From Cinnamomum chago (taxonomy: Eukaryota; Streptophyta; Magnoliopsida; Laurales; Lauraceae): a stretch of DNA of 64,000 nucleotides. Made by a program: the position numbers and the translations under genes. Numbering within the stretch: position 1 is the first letter of the stretch; each line of letters opens with the position of its first letter. The notes under the pieces were generated by a model. The model saw nothing but the letters and a program-made list of their open reading frames with translations, did no database searches and was not told where the DNA came from. The stretch lies in contig CP142460.1 of NCBI GenBank assembly GCA_038049695.1, forward strand, positions 41,276,501 through 41,340,500. Reading direction: 5' to 3'. This document shows positions 22,839 to 35,295 of this stretch, one piece after another.

Positions 22839-22879
<41 letters not shown>
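22839..22879. repeat. (AG)n microsatellite in Copia LTR A
   Basis: About twenty AG steps. The homologous place in the 45.5-kb copy (about 45950) has only a short GAGAGAGAGAGAG run, so the tract expanded in this copy. Confidence 0.9.
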
Positions 22880-22881
<2 letters not shown>

Positions 22882-23959
22882 GGGTGTGCAACACACTTGC
22901 ACAAAGGGTTGGGCATGATTCTCCTTGGAATAATCATGGACGCCCAGCCCCTATACACCCCTATTTATAGTTTTTCAATCCTCTTCTTTACTAATTAAAA
23001 TAGAAGTCCTACTTCTATTAAGAATTAGTAACTTTCTCCTTTCTAATAATTATAGAAGTCTCACTTCTACAACAATTATTAACCTACTATTACGACTATT
23101 AGAAGTCTCACTTCAAATAAAAATAGTAACTTTATAATTCCTTCCATTTAGAGTTCAAGTAGGATTAGTAACTTTCTAATAACTTGGGCTAGCGTGGAGG
23201 ACCACTAGGGATTCCATAGAAAGTTGGCTCCAACTGGGATATCGCGGCCTCACATCTCATGTGCAATCCGGGCCCACAGTTAATTGCAAATAACTTACTA
23301 TATAAATGCAATTGCACTCTAGTCTTAAAAATATATTACAAAGAATACCTTAAACTTCCCTATTGTCACGCCCCCAATCCGGGACATCGAGGGCGCGAAT
23401 GGGATTTAGCATAAATATAATTTTTTCTCCCAAGATCCGCGTGTGTAAAGACAACACATTTTGAATATTTTGCGGAAGCTTTCGTGGCGTTGCGACCCGG
23501 AGTCCGTGGCCATCGGATTCCGCGTCGCACTCAACCTTTAGCATATAGCTATCATATCAAGAATCATATCAGACTGGAGTAAACCATCACAATAAATTAC
23601 AGAGCTGACAGTAACAGGATATTACATTCCCATATATGTTCCAGTTACAATTATCAATGTACATTAATTAAGAATCCCAAGAAAGAGGCTAATAAAAGCC
23701 ATACAACAATAAGGTATAATCACTACCCCAAATATGACGTAGCTCCGATGTCAAGCTCAATGTCTACCTGACATAGCCGACAAAACAACCTGCAAACATG
23801 GCTCTACAGCCAACCCAAGCACTCATCTCGGGACGAAGAAATCTGAACCTGAGTACCAAAAGTAGTGGGTCAGACACGACGGTCTGGCAGGCGGATGAAG
23901 AGATAATAAATATACTGAAGAGTAAAACATATGGTAAACCATGCTATTCGATCAAATGC

Positions 23960-24290
23960 TGCACATAATTAAACGGGTGCAAAAATCGTGGATCTCTGAC
24001 AAAACATGTACTCGTTTCAAGCATGGGTCAAACATGGAGGTCTGACCAAACATATGATCATTTACATCATCTATAAAAGCATAGATATTTGACAATCGGG
24101 TGTTCGTCTAAAACATGTGTAAATATAGAGGTCTGGTAAAACAAGTGTCATTTAAAACAAAGCACGGATCTTTAACAATTCGGGTATTCATTTAAAATAG
24201 GTATAATCATATAAATCTAGCAAAACCATTGATCGTTTGAAACATATGTAAAAGCATGGGTATTCACCCAATCGGCATTCATTTAAGACA
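23960..24290. repeat. Degenerate repeats in the Tekay-type solo LTR
   Basis: A motif family of roughly 55-60 bp recurs, built around GGATCTCTGACAAAACATGT, AGGTCTGACCAAACATATG and AGGTCTGGTAAAACAAGTG. Copies are diverged. Confidence 0.55.
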
Positions 24291-24581
24291 TGTGCGTGTA
24301 CAAAGAACAGAAAACAATATAATAATAATAACTGAATTCACCTTGGAGAATATTAACACTTGTTTAAATAATCACTTTCATAAAGGAAATGAATCATTTA
24401 TCGGAAAACAAATACGCAATATAAAACATGTCGGGTATCCAAGGAATCGGGAATTGGCAAGATGGCAATCACAAAAAGCTAAGTCCTCTATCACCGAAGT
24501 GACAAGAGTATAACGGGACGTTGGTCTCAGTCACACAAGGTGAGGAGACTCAACGCAAATCATATATACAATATAAATATA

Positions 24582-24642
24582 CGGGACGGGACCACGGTAG
24601 CGAACCGGGTATCGGGACGGGACCACGGTAATAACCGGGTAT
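24582..24642. repeat. Two-copy tandem repeat, about 31 bp
   Basis: CGGGACGGGACCACGGTA followed by an ...ACCGGGTAT tail occurs at 24582-24612 and again at 24613-24642. A further GCGGGACGGGA follows at 24663. Confidence 0.85.
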
Positions 24643-25214
24643 CGGGATCCAAATTGCAGCTGGCGGGACGGGAGGGGGATCTCCAAGTCGGTGGATCAAA
24701 TCGACAAGGTTATCCAAGCTTAGTGATGCCGACTCATAGGTCAAATAACAAATCGAGACATATGCGAGCAATTCAAGTACAATAAATAAACGGGTAACAC
24801 GGGGGTGCTCAAGGGCACACTGTCATTTCATGTCGGGCAATACATTTCGGGACAATAACTGTTACTAGTGTAACTTCAATGTTTTCGGGAAAACAAGTTA
24901 TGTAATGCAAATCTTGGAAATGAAGAAATATAATGAACTATACCATTTCGGGAAGAATATTGATTTCAAGATCTATTTAAGTGAATAGGGGTCCCGTATG
25001 TCGATTATTGAAATGACTTGGTACTCCTTGAGTTTGAAGACATTCCGGGCTCCTTATACACTTTGAATTTTTAAGACTTCGAATGGCATCTTCGTGATAT
25101 GGTTTCTTTCTCGAATGGCCTAATACAATGCCTAGTGAATCTCCTTCGATTGACAAAGCTCAGCGCTCGAGCGAACCGGAGAGTTTGCTCGAGCGAGGAG
25201 CTCTTCGAAACCTG

Positions 25215-25490
25215 GGAGATTTCGGTCACCTGGCGGTTAGCCGCCGCTGGCTGACCGCGGCTGGGCTGCAGAAATGCAGCTTACTGGAAAGCTAACCGCC
25301 AAGTGCGGTTAGCTAGCGGTTAGCCGCCGATGGGTTCGGCGGTTAGCCGCTAGCTAACCGTGGAGCTAACCGAGTTTTCAGGTGGAGAAGTGTGCTCTCT
25401 GGAAAAGTAACCGTGACATTTCGGCTAGCTGGCAGTTAGCCGCCAGGTGACCGCAGGCTGACCGCCAGGTGCGGGAATCACCCACTGTGT
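25215..25490 (-). repeat. Palindromic-core array in the Tekay-type solo LTR
   Basis: Repeated GCGGTTAGC, GGCTAACCG and GGTCAGC-type words, with inverted cores such as GGCGGTTAGCCGCC variants, in a block that stands out as GC-rich within AT-rich DNA. On the minus strand it occupies a position in the LTR comparable to the arrays in the complete Tekay element. Segment 25218-25245 matches, in reverse complement, SIRE LTR 38680-38707 at 27 of 28 positions. Confidence 0.85.
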
Positions 25491-27295
25491 TCAGATTTAA
25501 GCCCTTTCTCCTCCTCAAAACCATTCTCCTCACTTCCACTTAATCCTTGCCACGAAACTGAGCTAAAAGCTCCTCCAATGCAACTATCTACACTTCTCCA
25601 CAACTCCAATATGTGTTCATTCCATCACCTCATCCATCAACATCAAATCCAATGCAATTAAAGAAAGAAGGAAACCATTTCACAATAGGGTACATTTGAT
25701 ATAAGCAAGAAGAAATTAAATGACATTCACCAATACACTTATAAGACATAAATGCACTACCATAAATGCACTACCAAAGCTCCATCATGGGCATTTATTT
25801 CAAACCGCCAATGTAATAAATAGGTATGAATGGAAAAACCAACCCCATTCATTATAAAACCATATGAGCAAACTTTGACCAAATGAAATGCATACATTTC
25901 CAAGAGACTTAGCAAGAGAGAAAAACCCATTAATATGCATTTTCGAAATCAATAGAAATGTGGCAAGAAGCATATGTGAAAACATATATAAAATTATCAA
26001 GAACAAGTAATAAAACTTAGGATTTTCTCATAAAACTTTGATAACATTCCAACCATCCATTCATCCACTTGCCTTGGGTTCCAATTAGCTAGACCAAGCC
26101 TCTAATCACCTCTCAAGCTCAAGATCAACAATCTCTACAAAACCCCCAAAACAAACCCTAAAATGGGTTAAACAAAGGAAGACAAGGAATGAGCTCAAAC
26201 CAAGCTAGGAAATAGAATCTAAGGGAAAGCCATTGCACATCAAATGAAGATGGGAAAGAATCCTTACCTCTAGAGTCATGAATCAACAAGAAGAAGCTTA
26301 TAATAGGGGCTGCCCACCTTGGTTTCCCACGAAAATGATGTCAAACAAGAGAGGAGGTGAAGCGGGAGAAGTTGCCGGAGTTCCCTCGTCGGATTGGTGG
26401 CTTGGAGGCTCCATTAGAGCAAGAGAAATGGAAGAAAAGAAGAAGAATGGCTGCTGCCACTGTAGCTGGAGAGTTGCAGCCGATGGAGTGGAGAAATGAG
26501 GGAGAAAGAGAGGGTAGAGACATCTTATAATGGGTGGGTGTGGGCCCCACATCACTTAAAACTTGCCAAGGGTAAAACATCTATTTGTGGGCCTCGGATA
26601 CGATCGACGAAGAAGAGAAAAATGCTTCTCATAAAATCTAGTTTTCAAAAAGTATAGTTTTGGCATGGTTCTGAGATCTCGAAATTTGGGTCCAGATTCA
26701 ATGTGCAAAGACCGATTTTGCCCTCCGGGCTGGAAAAACTGATTTTCGGAGCTTCGAATGGGTACGGAGTGAACACGAAAGTTGTAGAGAATAAGAAAAT
26801 AAATCAAATGAGGCTAAAACAAGAATTATCAGGAATTTTGAATAACCTCCCAATCACGCGCAAAGTCACTAAAAGAACCCCCAAAGGGTCCCACTAATCA
26901 CAAAGGCCCTCAAAATTCCCCAAAACTAGAGAAAAGCCATTCTAGCTCACAAACTCAACCCAACAAATACTAATCCCACTAAAAGAAACTAATCCACAAA
27001 TAAAACAACACTAATCCAAGAGATTAGGGGTCGGGTTCTCACATCTATGACCACAAGCAGGCCCCTCTATTAATATCCATTAATCAATTAGATTAAACAT
27101 GTCCTTTCCAATCTTAGATCCACATCTTATTATCCTTGAGCCCCAATTAATCACAGTGATCATCAACACCATCCAATTAACTCTTAATTAAGATGGGTGC
27201 ACACTTACTAATGATAAATCCATTAATTGGCACAAGGGGATAATATAGATAGATTCCATCTTGACCACTGAATGTTCCTACACTCCTACTACGAC

Positions 27296-27366
27296 CACTA
27301 CAACAATTTGCACTTTTACCGGCGTTTTTTCCTGCGTAATCATTAAACGCCGGGGAAAGTATAACT
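27296..27366 (+). mobile_element. CACTA (EnSpm) terminus
   Basis: Starts CACTACAACAATTTGCACTT, the hallmark end of CACTA transposons, with GAC at 27293-27295 as a possible three-base duplication. Just inside are inverted copies CCGGCGTTT (27319-27327) and AAACGCCGG (27345-27353), like the subterminal binding motifs of this superfamily. Homology to Copia LTR A stops exactly here. The SIRE LTR begins at 27367, so the rest of the CACTA element lies beyond the SIRE insertion, outside the window. Confidence 0.7.
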
Positions 27367-28639
27367 TGTTAGTGTCACATTTCCGTGAGCACTATGTTTG
27401 TATTGTCAATTTCGTGCCAATGTTCCATAGATCTTATCTCTTGTTAGACCCCGACCCAGACCAAGTCGTTTTGTGTGCGATTAGTATGTGTTTAGTCCTA
27501 AGTGGGTTTAGTTGTTGTTGAGTTAGAAATGATTAGTTTAGTCTTGGACATAGCTTTGGGAATTTCGAGAATGTTTAGTATTAGTCAGACACACTCAGGA
27601 AGGCCTGAGTGCACGTCAGAACTTGGGAGGATCGTATCGGTTTCCGTGTGATTGTGATCTTGATTTCATTTGAATGATTTTTCTATGTGTTACAAATTTT
27701 GTTTTGAGCTCATTCTTGTTTGAGGCCCAAAAACCCAAGTTTTGGCCCAAAGAGGGTAAAATTGTCTTTCTTGCACAAATCTGGACACAATTTTTGAGAT
27801 CTCAAAACCATGTTGAAAATATACTTTTTGGAAACTAGATTTTTCAACGATCGTTTTATCCTTCTTCGTCGAAATCATCCGAGGCACCCAAGATCGTGTT
27901 TTGATCACTTCAAGTTCAGCTAGTTGGGGCCCATTTTCCTCACTTAAGCCCCATCTCCCCCTCTTTTCAATCACTTTACCAAATCTCTGCAATTTTCTTG
28001 ACCTAGGGTTGAAAAACCCCTTTTCTCTTCCATCTTCCTCACCTTGCATGAGCTAGCTGGAAGACTCCAAAGAAGATTCCAAGGCTACCATTTTCTTCCC
28101 CTCATCTCAAGCTTCCTATTGATATCTTCTTCTTGAAAGCTAAGGTTGAGAAAGCCCTCCATTTGTCTTCATTTCTCTTGTTTGATCTTCTTTAGGTAAG
28201 AGCTTCCACTCATATCTTTCATGGAGTTTTTTTGGTTCCTCAAGATCATGTTTTTCATGTTTGCAAACCCTTTTGTCAAAATGGGTTCCTTGGTTCCATT
28301 TTTGAGTAAGTTTTGTGGTTTTCTCTTGGGTTTTCTTGTAGTGTTGGATTAGCTTGAGAAAAGTGCTTGAGAAGGATTGTTTAGCATTTGGGCAAGGCAA
28401 GTAATCTCTATAGGATCATTGTGCATGTGTATTTTAAGCTACACTGTTGTTTTGGAAATTTTGCACATGAATGTGTTTACAAGCTTCATCATCATGTTCT
28501 ATTCGGAATAAATGTTTAAGATTTGGAAAAACATGTGTTTTGTCCCTTGGAGAGCATGTAGGCTCAGGGAGTGCAAGTGGAATGAGAAATAAGAAGAAGG
28601 GAAGAAGAAATGTGCAAAAATCTGCACTGGACTGCATTT

Positions 28640-29085
28640 TCCGTGCAGTTCGGTCAGCCTTCGGTCGGCTGGCGGCTAAACGAAATTCCCATTTCGGTTA
28701 ACCGCGAGCTGACCGAGCTCGGCGGTTCCCTTTCCAGAAGCTGGCATTTCGTCAGGGAGTTACGGTCAGCTTGTCGGTCAGCGAGCGGCTAGCCGCCATA
28801 CCCCATCTCGGCTAACCGCTGGCCAACCGTGCATTGTCGGTTCCTTTTCCCAAGAGCTCCATTTCAGACTGGGTTTCAGCGGTCAACCCTATGGTCAGCT
28901 CACGGCTAACCGCCATGTCTCAGTTCGGCTAACCGTAAGCTAACCGTAGTCATTTCGGTTCCTTTTTCAGAGGGCTGTGTTGGACCTGGATTTCCAGCGG
29001 TCAGCTCGTCGGTCAGCTGGCGGCTAGCCGCCAGACCTTAGTTCGGCTAGCCGACACCTGACCGCGAGGTGACCGATTTGGCAGA
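28640..29085 (+). repeat. Four-unit palindromic-core array in Tekay 5' LTR
   Basis: Units of about 112-120 bp, each with GGTCAGC words, a GGCTAGCCG or GGCTAACCG palindromic core, CTGACCG or TAACCG words and a GGTTCCTTTTCCAGA-like box. The last unit contains an 18-bp perfect palindrome, CTGGCGGCTAGCCGCCAG (29017-29034). Confidence 0.9.
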
Positions 29086-29715
29086 TTTCCTGTTTTGAAG
29101 AGTTTTGCAAGAATGAAACTAGAACATGTTAAGTGGCCTTTAGCCTGATATTCTGCACTCGAAACCCTAGATGTCCTTGAACTTCTGGGGCACCAATTCT
29201 TTATTTTTCCCTACATCTGGGCTTCGACTGCACAACGATCGACCAAGGGTCCTTGCATGAACTTGATAGGCTTTGTATTCGTGCTTTGGTTTCGATATAA
29301 TGAATATCATCGTGTACTCGTTTTGAAGTTAAGTACAAGCTAGTTTTGAAGATGTGTTTCAAGAAAAAGGGGATCACTTCCTAAGCGTGTTATGCATATT
29401 AATTATGCCCTTGCTAGTCATGTTCATCATGCTTTGATAAGTGATTTCCCCCTTTTTATCTCGACGTGCTTAGACCGTGTTTCGCGTGTTTTGTGCATTC
29501 ATGAATTAAGTAAACACCACTGAGCTTAGACTGCCCTTTCAGTTTGATCCACTGTCTGGGGGTCTTTAAACATGTGGACTGTCTGCAGACTGGTCGTGTA
29601 TTTATTACACATCGTGCGTGTCCGGTTCCACGGCCGGAATTCCCGTCTTTGTGGGAAATCGTGTCGTGCTTATATTATGTATATCGTGCTTGTCGTGCGT
29701 GCTTGCTCTTTTCAT

Positions 29716-29723
29716 TATATAAA
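29716..29723 (+). promoter_or_regulatory. Tekay LTR TATA box (5' copy)
   Basis: TATATAAA in the plus orientation, the best TATA match in the LTR. It is duplicated at 37571-37578 in the 3' LTR. Confidence 0.55.
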
Positions 29724-30450
29724 TGATAGAGAAAGGATGAGCTCTTTGTGGTTGATAAATATTCATGATATATTATGTACTCATGCTAGTTTGTTTTAGT
29801 ACCTCAGCTCGATTAAATATTCCTGCAAATATATCTCAGTCATTATAGTATTTCAAATCAAGGATTTGTTTACATGTTTTCTGAAACGTTATTGTTCATG
29901 CTTATGCCTAAATCGATTACCTGCCAAACCGTTGTGTTTGACCCTTGTCTATTGGTGCCCAGGTGCAGGAGACGTGCCCTTTGAGGAGGAGCATCGGGAG
30001 GAGGCTTGTGAGCCAACCCCTGTGAGAGAGTGGCAGCCCGACGATGTCATCTAGACGTCGGGCGGGTTCTTGAGTCTCGTCACCTTTTTGTCATGGGGTT
30101 TCTTTTGGTTATATTTTTGGAGAAGTGTATTGGCCTCTGTTGGCCTCTTATGGAACTGTAACTAAACTTAAATTACCTTCTTGTTCGTCTTGTAACTTGA
30201 ATTATACGGGGACTGCCTTGTTAGCTTCTTTCTTTGATACATATGTCTTGTATTATTGTTAGGGCACTTAAATATTTTATTGGTGCTCATCTTGTTGTGT
30301 TTTGCTACACGCTTCCGCATACTTAATCATGTGAGTCAGATTCCGCGCGTCTTTGGGAATCCTCACCGCGGGAACCTGTGGGAAAACAGTAGACAGTGCA
30401 ACACACGAACGTCGCGGGCCCGGGGTCCCGTTCCGGGGTCGCGACATGAC

Positions 30451-30462
30451 TTGTATCAGAGC
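30451..30462 (+). other. Tekay primer-binding site
   Basis: TTGTATCAGAGC, four bases after the 5' LTR, matches the usual plant initiator-Met tRNA site TGGTATCAGAGC at 11 of 12 bases. Confidence 0.8.
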
Positions 30463-30599
30463 GGGACATGTTTCAGGCACTTAAAAGAAACTAGAAAGGT
30501 CTTAGGAACGTGGCGAGGATTCGTGAGTTCGATAGATTCGTTCGTATAGGACCTTAGAAACCCTTGTACCATGATTTTGTATTCTAACTTTGTTTTACA

Positions 30600-31650
30600 G
30601 CAATATGCCTCCAAGAAAAGCTCCAAATCATCATGCTTCAGGCAGTAATCAAAATGAGTCAGATGCATCTGAGACACCAACAACCACACAATTTTAGGAA
30701 CTTATGCAAGCAATGATAGCACAGCAAAGGCAAGCTAATGAGAACCAAGCAAGATTACAAGAACAACTAGCAAAGAAAGATGATGAGATGGCACAAGTTC
30801 AGAGACAATTGTTAGAAGTTCTCCAGAATAGGAATGTAGCACCACCCGTGGGTCCACAGATTGTTATTCAGAATAGGGATCCTGACCCTAATGCTCTGTT
30901 TGAGAAATTTAGGAAGAGAGCATCGAAGGAGTTTTCGGGCATTGAGGACCCGCTAGTGGCAGATGACTGGCTAGTCAATACAGAGAAGATCTTTGATGTC
31001 TTCATGTGCACAGGTATACAAAAGGTCAACCTCACAGCTTCATTATTTTATGGGCTTGCAGACCGATGGTGGCAAACAGTCAAGGACCCATACGCAGTGA
31101 TGGCTGACGATGAGGCATGGGCAGCTTTCAAGACACAGTTTCAGGACAAATACATTCCCTCTCATGTCAAGAGGCAGAAGGCTATTGAGTTTCAGCAGCT
31201 TAAGCAAGGTAACATGACGGTGCTAGATTACGTCACCAAGTTTGAAAGATTGGCTAGATATGCTACCGAGTTAATTGACACTGAGAGGAAGAAAATAACA
31301 AATTTTTTGGAAGGGTTGAACCCGATTATCATGAGAGATGTCATAGGAGTAGTTCCTCCAGCCACATATGACGAGGGAGTCAAGCGGGCTTACACTTTTG
31401 AGGATATTAACAACATGATTGTTCAGGACAGGAAGCAGCACTATCAACAGCAGAATCAGAGGCAACAGCAGGGTAAGAAGCCAAGGCAAGAACAAGGTCA
31501 TGTGAGGCAGGGTTGTGGCCATTGTGGTGAGAATCATGAGACACACGAATGTAGTAAGGCCATGGGTGCCTGTTTCAAGTGTGGGGCTATGAATCATGCA
31601 ATCAAGGATTGCCCACTACTTCAGAATCAAGGGAACAGAAACCAGTAGCA
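30600..31650 (+). mobile_element. Tekay gag region
   Basis: Capsid-type protein with a glutamine-rich coiled coil at the N-side (QRQLLEVLQN), a retrotransposon gag domain (WLVNTEKIFDV, RWWQTVKD, FKTQFQDKYIP, QLKQGNMTVLDYVTKFERLA) and CCHC zinc knuckles near 31510-31610 (CGHCGENHETHEC, CFKCGAMNHAIKDCP). These are the packaging and particle parts of the element. Part of a fossil element. Confidence 0.9.
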
Positions 31651-31789
31651 GAGGCAAGTAGCTCCTCAGAACCAAGCACAGCTCAGAATCAGATTAGACC
31701 ACCTCAGTAGCAGCAGCAGGCTAGGCAACCAGCGCAGAACCAGAATGCTCGTCCTCCACAGCAGAACAGACATGGCCAAGGAAGGCAGA

Positions 31790-34700
31790 ACCAAGTACCA
31801 AACAGACTACAGATGCATGGACGCTTGTATTATCTCAACCGTGCAGATGATGAAGCTGCAGGAGACGTGGTAGAAGGTAAACTTCTTGTTTGTGGGGTAG
31901 AAGCCCAGATTTTGTTTGATCCCGGATCCACACATTTTTTTTCATCTCCTAGTTTTGCTAAGTTGATTGATGCACCATGTAGTGAGTTGGATTACATTTT
32001 GGTAGTGACCACTCCAGTAGGGAAACAAGTTGTGTGTAGAACCCATTACCCTAGTTGTACAGTTTTGTTAGGAGATGTTAACTTACCGGCCAACCTCATA
32101 GTTTTGGACATGCATGATTTTGATGTCATATTAGGCATTGATTGGTTAGAAGCATATCATGCCACTATGGATTGTTTTAGTAAGACCATCACATTCAGAT
32201 TCCAAGGACCACAGGCAGAGTTGATATTTCAGGGGAACAGGAGAAAGTCTCAGGCAGGGTTTATTTCAGTGTTGAAGGCAAGCAGATTAGTTCAAAGTGG
32301 GTGTCAGGCATTTATTGCGTTTATCACGGAGGATAAACAGTCCCAAGGGGTGGAGGATATCCCCATTATGTGTGAATTTCTGGATGTTTTTCCAGAAGAA
32401 ATCTCGGGTTTACCACCAATTAGAGAAGTTGAGTTTACAATTGAGCTCCTTTCAGGGACAGCTCCGATCTCGATTGCACCATACAGGATGGCTCCAGCAG
32501 AGATGGGTGAGCTAAAGCTCCAATTGCAAGATTTGTTGAGCAAAGGTTTTATTAGGCCAAGTGTTTCACCGTGGGGAGCACCGGTGTTGTTTGTGAAGAA
32601 GAAGGATGGAAGTTTGAGAATGTGCATTGACTACAGGAAGTTGAACCATGTGACCGTGAAGAACAAGTATCTGTTGCCAAGGATAGATGAATTGTTTGAC
32701 CAATTGCAAGGAGCAACCTATTTTTCCAAGATAGACTTGAGGTGAGGGTACCATCAGTTGAGAGTTAGAGACTCAGATGTTCAGAAGACAGCCTTTAGAA
32801 CAAGATATGCGCACTATGAGTTCTTAGTGATGCCCTTTGGTTTGACAAATGCATCCGCAGTCTTTATGGCTTTGATGAACAAGGTCTTTGCACCCTATTT
32901 GGATCACTCCACGGTAGTATTTATTGATGATGTCCTCGTGTATTCTAAGAGTAAGAAGGAGCATGAAGAACATTTGAGGACAGCGTTGCAACTTTTGAGG
33001 GATAACCAGTTATATGCAAAACTCAGTAAGTGCGAATTCTGGTTAGAGCAAGTCGCTTTTCTAGGCCACATCATCTCCAGAGAAGGTTTAGCAGTTGATC
33101 CAGCCAAGATAGAGGCAGTTGTTAGTTGGGCAAGGCCAAGCAGTGTGACTGAAATTAGAAGCTTTTTAGGGTTAGCAGGTTATTACAGAAGATTTGTCCA
33201 AGGTTTTTCGTCCATTGCAGCCCCGTTGACAAAATTGACTAGGAAGAATGTCCCATTTGTTCGGACCGATCAGTGTGAAACCAGTTTCCAAGAGTTGAAA
33301 GGAAGGTTAACTACCGCCCCAATCCTTACATTACCATCGGGCAACGGCGGATTTATTGTTTATACAGATGCTTCGAATGTGGGACTGGGTTGTGTATTGA
33401 TGCAAGAAGGCAAGGTGATTGCCTTTGGCTCGAGACAATTGAAGGACCACGAGAAGAATTATGCGACTCACGACTTGGAGTTGGCAGCAGTTGTTTTTGC
33501 ATTGAAGATGTGGAGACATTACCTCTACGGAGAGAAATTTGAGGTCCATTCAGATCACAGAAGTTTGCAATATTTGTTCTCGCAGAAGGATTTGAATATG
33601 AGGCAGAGAAGGTGGATGGAGTATATCAAAGATTATGACTTTCCCATCAAATATCATCCAGGCAAGGTGAATGTGGTAGCAGATGCTTTGAGTAGGAAAT
33701 CTGTGGTTATGGCCAGTTTGAGAGGAATGGGTGTCTTACAGCAATTTGAAGAGTTGGGTGTAGAAGTACAGACCCTAAGATTGGGTACGATGTTAGCGAA
33801 CATGACAGTATCATAACCTACCTTCATCCAGAAGATCAAGGAAAATTAGTTGCAAGACCCAGACTTGGCCAAGATAGTAGAGGTTATTGCAGAACGCCCC
33901 GATTTCAAGATGGTGAATGGGATATTGTATTTTCGTGACCGGTTGTGTGTGCCAAATGTGGACGACTTGAAGAGTGAAATTATGAATGAAGCTCACAGCA
34001 CGAGATATTCTATGCATCCGGGTAGCACGAAGATGTACCACAATTTGAAGAATCGGTTTTGGTGGAACAACATGAAGAGAGAGATAGCAGCTTTTGTGTC
34101 TCGTTGTCTAACTTGTCAGTTGATCAAGGCAGAGCATTAGAAGCCTCCAGGCTTGTTACAGCCTTTGGAAATCCGGAGTGGAAATGGGAGCACATCACCA
34201 TGGATTTCGTTTCCGGTTTGCCTAATACCAAGAAGGGAAATAATGCAATTTGGATCATTGTGGATCGTCTGACAAAGTCTGCTCACTTCATTCCGATGAA
34301 GACAGGGAATATGATGCATATGGCACCGCTTGCGAAGTTGTTTGTGGATGAGATTGTTAGTAAACATGGTCAGCCCGTCTCCATTACTTCAGACAGAGAC
34401 AGTAGGTTTGTTTCAAAGTTTTGGAAAACTCTTCATGAGTCGATGGGTACCAAACTCCAGTTTAGCACAGCTTATCATCCTCAGACAGATGGTCAGTCAG
34501 AAAGGATGATACAGACTCTCGAAGACATGTTGCGTGCTTGTGTGTTGGATTTCAAGATTCAGTGGGATGAGTGCTTACCTCTTTGTGAATTCGCTTATAA
34601 CAATAGTTACCACTCTAGCATTGGTATGGCACCTTTCGAGGCACTTTATGGTAGAAGATGCAGAACTCCGGTTTGCTGGGAAGAAGTCGATGAACGTAGT

Positions 34701-35258
34701 TTTCATGGACCGACGATAGTTGGAGAGACAAGTGACAAGGTCAAGTTGATTCAGGAATGGTTGAAGATGGCCCGAAGTAGGCAGAAGAGTTATGCAGACA
34801 CTCGCAGAAGAGAATTACAGTTTCAAGTGGGTGACAAGGTGTTTTTGAAAGTCTCACCAACTAGAGGGACTTTGAGGTTCAGACAGAAGGGCAAATTGTC
34901 TAGAAGATTTATTGGTCCGTATGAGATTTTGAGCAAGATTGGAGATGTTGCTTATAGGCTTGCGCTACCACCGGAACTCTCCGTGGTACACAATGTTTTT
35001 CTTGTTTCTATGCTGAAGAAATACGTCTCTAGTCCTGCACACATTCTACAGCATGAGCCTTTAGAGATTCGGGAGGATGCCTCGTATGTGGAAAGACCGG
35101 TCAAGATTATTGACACCAAGGAGCAAGAATTGAGAAACCGGACAATTCATTGGGTCAAGGTACTTTGGGAAAATCACGAGCCAGAGGAGGCCACCTGGGA
35201 ATTGAGAGAGCAAGTGCAGAGGAAGTATCCACAGCTTTTACCAGAGGTAATTGTTTGA
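31790..35258 (+). mobile_element. Tekay pol region (PR-RT-RH-INT-chromodomain)
   Basis: Protease about 31860-32170 ([11 protein letters not shown]). RT about 32380-32960 ([49 protein letters not shown]). RNase H about 33340-33700 ([32 protein letters not shown]). Integrase zinc region about 34010-34130 (HPGSTKMYHNL, CLTCQLIKAEH) and catalytic core about 34180-34650 (ITMDFVSGLP, STAYHPQTDGQSERMIQTLE). The C-terminal chromodomain-like segment is about 35120-35250 (HWVKVLWENHEPEEATWE). Chromodomains steer this lineage to heterochromatin. The region is interrupted in a few places and is a fossil. Confidence 0.93.
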
Positions 35259-35282
35259 TTTATTTGGTGGAGCAAATACCCT

Positions 35283-35295
35283 AAGGGGTGGAGGA
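35283..35295 (+). other. Tekay polypurine tract
   Basis: AAGGGGTGGAGGA directly precedes the 3' LTR, the plus-strand priming site. Confidence 0.85.

Larger units (their letters stand above)
23364..27043 (-). mobile_element. Solo LTR of a Tekay-type Ty3 element
   Basis: The segment runs TGTCACGCCCC...GGGTTCTCACA on the plus strand, with five-base flanks CCTAT and TCTAT (four of five equal). The uninterrupted homologue at 46.39 kb shows the site without the insertion. Its reverse complement is related to the Tekay LTR at 27442: a similar GACCCGACCC-type start and a shared block ending GAGATCTCAGAACCATG against GAGATCTCAAAACCATG, then TATACTTTTTG, CTAGATTTT and CTTCTTCGTCGA. It therefore belongs to the same lineage but a different family. 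3.68 kb, with no internal region. The short open frames inside are not genes. Confidence 0.85.
22430..27295 (-). mobile_element. Ty1/Copia LTR (family A), interrupted, end missing
   Basis: 22430-23363 and 27044-27295 are collinear with 45544 to about 46664, part of a complete 1,679-bp copy at 45544-47222. It begins TGTTGGAAGTAGGTGGGCC on the plus strand. Read on the minus strand it would end ...CCACCTACTTCCAACA, an ending common in Copia LTRs before a tRNA-Met primer site. A TATAAATAGGGGTG-like box lies on the minus strand near 22965. The copy is split by the Tekay-type solo LTR at 23364-27043, and its last 560 bp or so are separated by the CACTA end at 27296. It inserted into the LINE at 22430. 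Confidence 0.8.
27442..30446 (+). repeat. Tekay 5' LTR
   Basis: 3,005 bp with TG/CA ends. It carries a palindromic-core array (28640-29085) and a TATA box (TATATAAA, 29716-29723), which places U3 at about 2.3 kb. Short open frames near 28.5-28.8 and 29.5-29.9 kb recur in the 3' LTR and are not genes. Confidence 0.95.

Noticed and set aside
24582-25490. CRISPR-like regularly spaced repeats
   Set aside because: Unit lengths, spacing and divergence are irregular, there are no cas genes and the context is plant LTR DNA.
26278-26580. Short overlapping frames on both strands near 26.3-26.6 kb
   Set aside because: They lie inside the Tekay-type solo LTR, have no domain and a similar region exists in the Tekay LTR as non-coding DNA.
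28471-28792. Plus-strand frames in the Tekay LTR, repeated at 36.4-36.6 kb
   Set aside because: They are duplicated because both LTRs contain them, they cover the palindromic array and they resemble no protein.
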